Part shown: piece by piece, positions 61,854-64,000 of the stretch
Numbering within the stretch: position 1 is the first letter of the stretch
Layout of the letters: each line of letters begins with the position of its first letter
Assembly (NCBI RefSeq): GCF_030549615.1
Contig: NZ_CP130832.1
Location: 2,790,001-2,854,000, forward strand
DNA length: 64,000 bases
Source: Stenotrophomonas sp. 610A2
GTDB taxonomy: Bacteria; Pseudomonadota; Gammaproteobacteria; Xanthomonadales; Xanthomonadaceae
Direction of reading: 5' to 3'
Made by a program: the position numbers and the translations under genes
The notes under the pieces: model-generated
Database searches by the model: none
Told to the model about the DNA's origin: nothing
The model's input: the letters and a program-made list of their open reading frames with translations, nothing else

Positions 61854-61968
61854 CCCTTCTCCCGCCTGCGGGAGAAGGTGCCCGAAGGGCGGATGAGGGG
61901 GCTTTTGACTTTATCCAGCTAGAGGCTTCTCCTCACCCCAACCCCTCTCCCGCAGGCGGGAGAGGGGC
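61854..61968. repeat. Two REP-like elements upstream of yciI-proBA
   Basis: CCCTTCTCCCGC/GCGGGAGAAGG with GCCCGAAGGGC and GGATGAGGG (61854-61899), then CCTCACCCCAACCCCTCTCCCGC/GCGGGAGAGGGG in broken form (61931-61968). They are the inverse of the pair between sdhE and sdhB (2346-2498). They occupy the gap between argH and the YciI-like gene. Confidence 0.85.
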
Positions 61969-61980
61969 TCAAGCCGGAGC

Positions 61981-62014
61981 AAAAACCAATACGGGCGCCT
62001 CTCGGCGCCCGTAT
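61981..62014 (-). terminator. Rho-independent terminator of argH
   Basis: On the minus strand, a perfect 11-bp stem (ATACGGGCGCC / GGCGCCCGTAT) with a GAGA loop, followed by TGGTTTTT. It starts 7 bp after the argH stop. Confidence 0.93.
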
Positions 62015-62021
62015 CCAGCCA

Positions 62022-63320
62022 TCAGCCCTGCAACGCGCTCCAGCGCGCGGCGAGCTCATCCAGCCTAAGATCCGCCGCAGCACCGGGCGACACACGCGCC
62101 GCCAAGCTGCCTTCGGGTGTACGCCCCTGCCCCGCTGTATCCGAGGCCTCCGCTGCAGCCTTGTAGGCATCGCGGAATGGCACACCCGCCACCGCGGCTT
62201 CCACTGCAACGTCAGTCGCGTACATGCCCGAATCAATCGCGGCGCGGATGTTGTCGTCGCGCCAATCCAGGTTCGACAACAAGGCCGGCAGCAGCTCCAG
62301 CGCCGCCAGACCACGACCAAAGCCGTGCACGATCGCGCCCTTGGAGTTCTGCAGGTCACGCTGGTAGCCAGACGGCAGTGACAGCAGCTGCTCGATCTCG
62401 GTGCGCGCGGCGGCAATGCTGGCATGGGTGGCGCGCATCAATTCGATGACGTCCGGGTTGCGCTTGTTCGGCATGATCGAGCTGCCGGTGGTGTACTGCG
62501 CCGGCAACGCCACGAATGCGAACTCGCCGGTGGTGAACAAGGACAGATCCCAGGCGATACGACGCAGGTCCAATGTCGCGCCACCCAAAGCTTCCAACGC
62601 AGCCAACTCGAACTTGCCGCGCGAGAGCTGCGCATAGATCGGGCTGATCTGCATGCGCGAGAAACCCAGCGCTGCCGTGGTGTGCTCGCGGTCGAGCGGC
62701 AGGTTGACGCCATAACCGGCCGCCGTACCCAGCGGGTTGGTGTCGATCAGCGCACGCGTGTCGCGGGCACGGATCGCGTTGTCGATGAACGCTTCGGCCC
62801 AGCCGGCCCACCACATGCCCGCCGAGGACACCACGGCGCGTTGGATATGCGTGTAACCCGGCAACGGCTGCAGCTGTTCGGCAGCAGCGCGGTCCAGCGC
62901 GACCTTGGCAACTTCAGTGCTGATCTGCGCTACGCGCTCCAGCTTGTCCTTCAGCCACAGGCGCGTGGCGACCAGGATCTGGTCATTGCGGCTGCGGCCG
63001 GTGTGGATCTTGCGGCCGGCATCGCCCAGACGCTCGGTCAGGCGCGCTTCGATGGCCGAATGGCAATCCTCGTACTGCTCGTCCAGCACGAACGCCCCGC
63101 TGCGGAAATCGTCGGCCAGGATTGCCAGCTCGCGCTTCAGCGCAGCCAACTCATCGGCACTGAGGATGCCGATGTGCTGCAGGCCTTCGGCATGCGCGGT
63201 GCTGGCCTGGATGTCGTGCAGGAAAAACTCGCGGTCCAGGATGACATCGTCACCGGCCAGGAAGGTCTGGATCTTCGCGTCAACCGCAACGCCGGGTTTC
63301 TGCCAAAGCAAATTAGTCAT
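62022..63320 (-). CDS. argH: Argininosuccinate lyase
   Basis: A 432-residue member of the fumarase/aspartase superfamily. The signature [18 protein letters not shown] carries the mobile catalytic loop Ser. [33 protein letters not shown] and [12 protein letters not shown] are typical of ArgH. It splits argininosuccinate to arginine and fumarate, the last step of arginine synthesis. It follows argC on the same strand with a 91-bp gap holding a GTAG repeat, and ends at a strong terminator. Confidence 0.96.
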   Translation of the reverse strand: MTNLLWQKPGVAVDAKIQTFLAGDDVILDREFFLHDIQASTAHAEGLQHIGILSADELAALKRELAILADDFRSGAFVLDEQYEDCHSAIEARLTERLGDAGRKIHTGRSRNDQILVATRLWLKDKLERVAQISTEVAKVALDRAAAEQLQPLPGYTHIQRAVVSSAGMWWAGWAEAFIDNAIRARDTRALIDTNPLGTAAGYGVNLPLDREHTTAALGFSRMQISPIYAQLSRGKFELAALEALGGATLDLRRIAWDLSLFTTGEFAFVALPAQYTTGSSIMPNKRNPDVIELMRATHASIAAARTEIEQLLSLPSGYQRDLQNSKGAIVHGFGRGLAALELLPALLSNLDWRDDNIRAAIDSGMYATDVAVEAAVAGVPFRDAYKAAAEASDTAGQGRTPEGSLAARVSPGAAADLRLDELAARWSALQG

Positions 63321-63347
63321 GTCGATCTCTCAGAAGACAATGCATTT

Positions 63348-63372
63348 GTAGGAGCGGCGTAAGCCGCGAAGC
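63348..63372. repeat. Single GTAG REP repeat between argC and argH
   Basis: One forward copy starting GTAGGAGCGGCG, with the GGCGTAAGCC hairpin core, inside the argC-argH intergenic gap. No inverted partner is present. Confidence 0.85.
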
Positions 63373-63411
63373 CAAAGATCCATCAGGTCTCCGGCACTAC
63401 CCACAAACAAA

Positions 63412-64000
63412 TCAGTACGGAACCGCCATCAGCTCATCCAGCCCCAACGCCCGGTTGAGGTTCTGCAATGCCTGCGTGGCCGCGCCCTTGAGCAGGTTAT
63501 CGATGGTCGCCACCACCACCACGCGCTTGTTGCCCGGCGCCATGGTGAAGCCACCAATCTGCACGCCGTGCTTGCCGGCAATGCGACTGACCCACGGCGC
63601 CTCATCAACCACTTCGATCAGCGGCTCGTTGGCATAGCGCTGCTCATACAGCGCGACAATCTCCTCGCGGCTGCGCGGCTGCTGCAGCCACAGGTTGACG
63701 GTCATGGTGATGCCGCGGAAATGCGGGGCCACGTGTGGCATGAATTCCACCGGCACGCCGAGCTGGGTCGACACCTCGCGCTCATGCACGTGGTTGGTCA
63801 GCGCATACGGCATCAGGTTGTCGCGCAGCAGCTCGGGGTTGTTCTTGTCAGAAGGCGTAGTGCCGGCGCCGGACCAACCGGAAACACCAAAGCAGGTCGG
63901 CGGCCCAGCCAGCTGGCTCAGCAGCGGCGCGATCGCCAACTGCATCGCAGTGGCATAGCAGCCTGGGTTGCTGATCCGCTTCTGCCCGGCATAGCGCGCG
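63412..64000 (-). CDS. argC: N-acetyl-gamma-glutamyl-phosphate reductase (partial)
   Basis: The C-terminal 195 codons are visible; the N-terminus lies beyond the window edge. The active-site Cys is in [24 protein letters not shown], then [20 protein letters not shown] and [29 protein letters not shown] with the C-terminal [10 protein letters not shown] are typical of ArgC. It reduces acetylglutamyl phosphate to the semialdehyde in arginine synthesis. argH follows on the same strand. Confidence 0.95.
   Translation of the reverse strand, partial: ARYAGQKRISNPGCYATAMQLAIAPLLSQLAGPPTCFGVSGWSGAGTTPSDKNNPELLRDNLMPYALTNHVHEREVSTQLGVPVEFMPHVAPHFRGITMTVNLWLQQPRSREEIVALYEQRYANEPLIEVVDEAPWVSRIAGKHGVQIGGFTMAPGNKRVVVVATIDNLLKGAATQALQNLNRALGLDELMAVPY

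Overview
The window is high-GC chromosomal DNA from a gammaproteobacterium of the Xanthomonadaceae, most likely Stenotrophomonas or a close relative. The reasons are gene content and order (zwf-glk-pgl-edd-eda; argC-argH-proB-proA; scpA-scpB-rluB; a complete ccm cluster) and many short dispersed palindromic repeats that begin with GTAG. One repeat type, with a GCCGAGCC-ATGCTCGGC core, resembles the SMAG elements known from Stenotrophomonas maltophilia. No phage, integrase or insertion sequence was seen. This is core genome with a few accessory insertions.

Layout. 1-6150 (minus): a succinate dehydrogenase operon read from a small DUF1674 (SDHAF4-like) gene through sdhC, sdhD, sdhA, sdhB, sdhE and ygfX to the lipoprotein-export genes lolC/E and lolD, the last cut by the window edge. 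6190-7050 (plus): ygfZ. 7166-14495: a MalK-type ABC ATPase (minus), divergent from an Entner-Doudoroff cluster zwf-glk-pgl-edd-eda (plus). 14805-26880 (minus): a carbohydrate-utilisation locus with a LacI regulator, a TonB-dependent receptor, a GH144/COG5368-type lipoprotein glycosidase, a solute-binding lipoprotein, two permeases and a 1052-residue secreted discoidin/six-hairpin enzyme. It lacks its own ATPase, and the one beside zwf is the obvious candidate. Imported sugar would be phosphorylated by Glk and enter the neighbouring Entner-Doudoroff genes.

27020-31343: bolA and yciI (minus), a small unknown gene, then scpA-scpB (condensin partners) and rluB (plus). 31465-33023: an accessory patch with a Phd-type antitoxin and zeta-type toxin, followed by an 11-copy 18-bp minisatellite enclosed by two inverted REP-like repeats. 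33061-35879 (minus): a secreted protein of unknown function, an omega-amidase, a small membrane protein and a methionine/glutamine-type aminotransferase. 36050-43914 (plus): the cytochrome c maturation genes ccmABCDEFGHI, interrupted by a TetR regulator and 374 bp of non-coding DNA.

44141-50511 (plus): a MetX-family acyltransferase, a periplasmic LigE-type DNA ligase, a cold-shock/DUF1294 membrane protein, a secreted dikinase-like protein, a GyrI-like protein and a small membrane protein. 50578-57058: cydDC (minus) divergent from cydABX (plus), with a perfect FNR-type box between them. 57119-57431: two identical tRNA-Pro(CGG) genes, each with its own terminator. 57512-58723: a CynX-like MFS transporter. 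59043-64000 (minus): argC (partial), argH, a YciI-like gene, proB and proA.

Most operons show translational coupling through 4-bp ATGA or GTGA overlaps, which fixes many start codons. All functions come from reading translated sequence and recalling family motifs; no database search was run.
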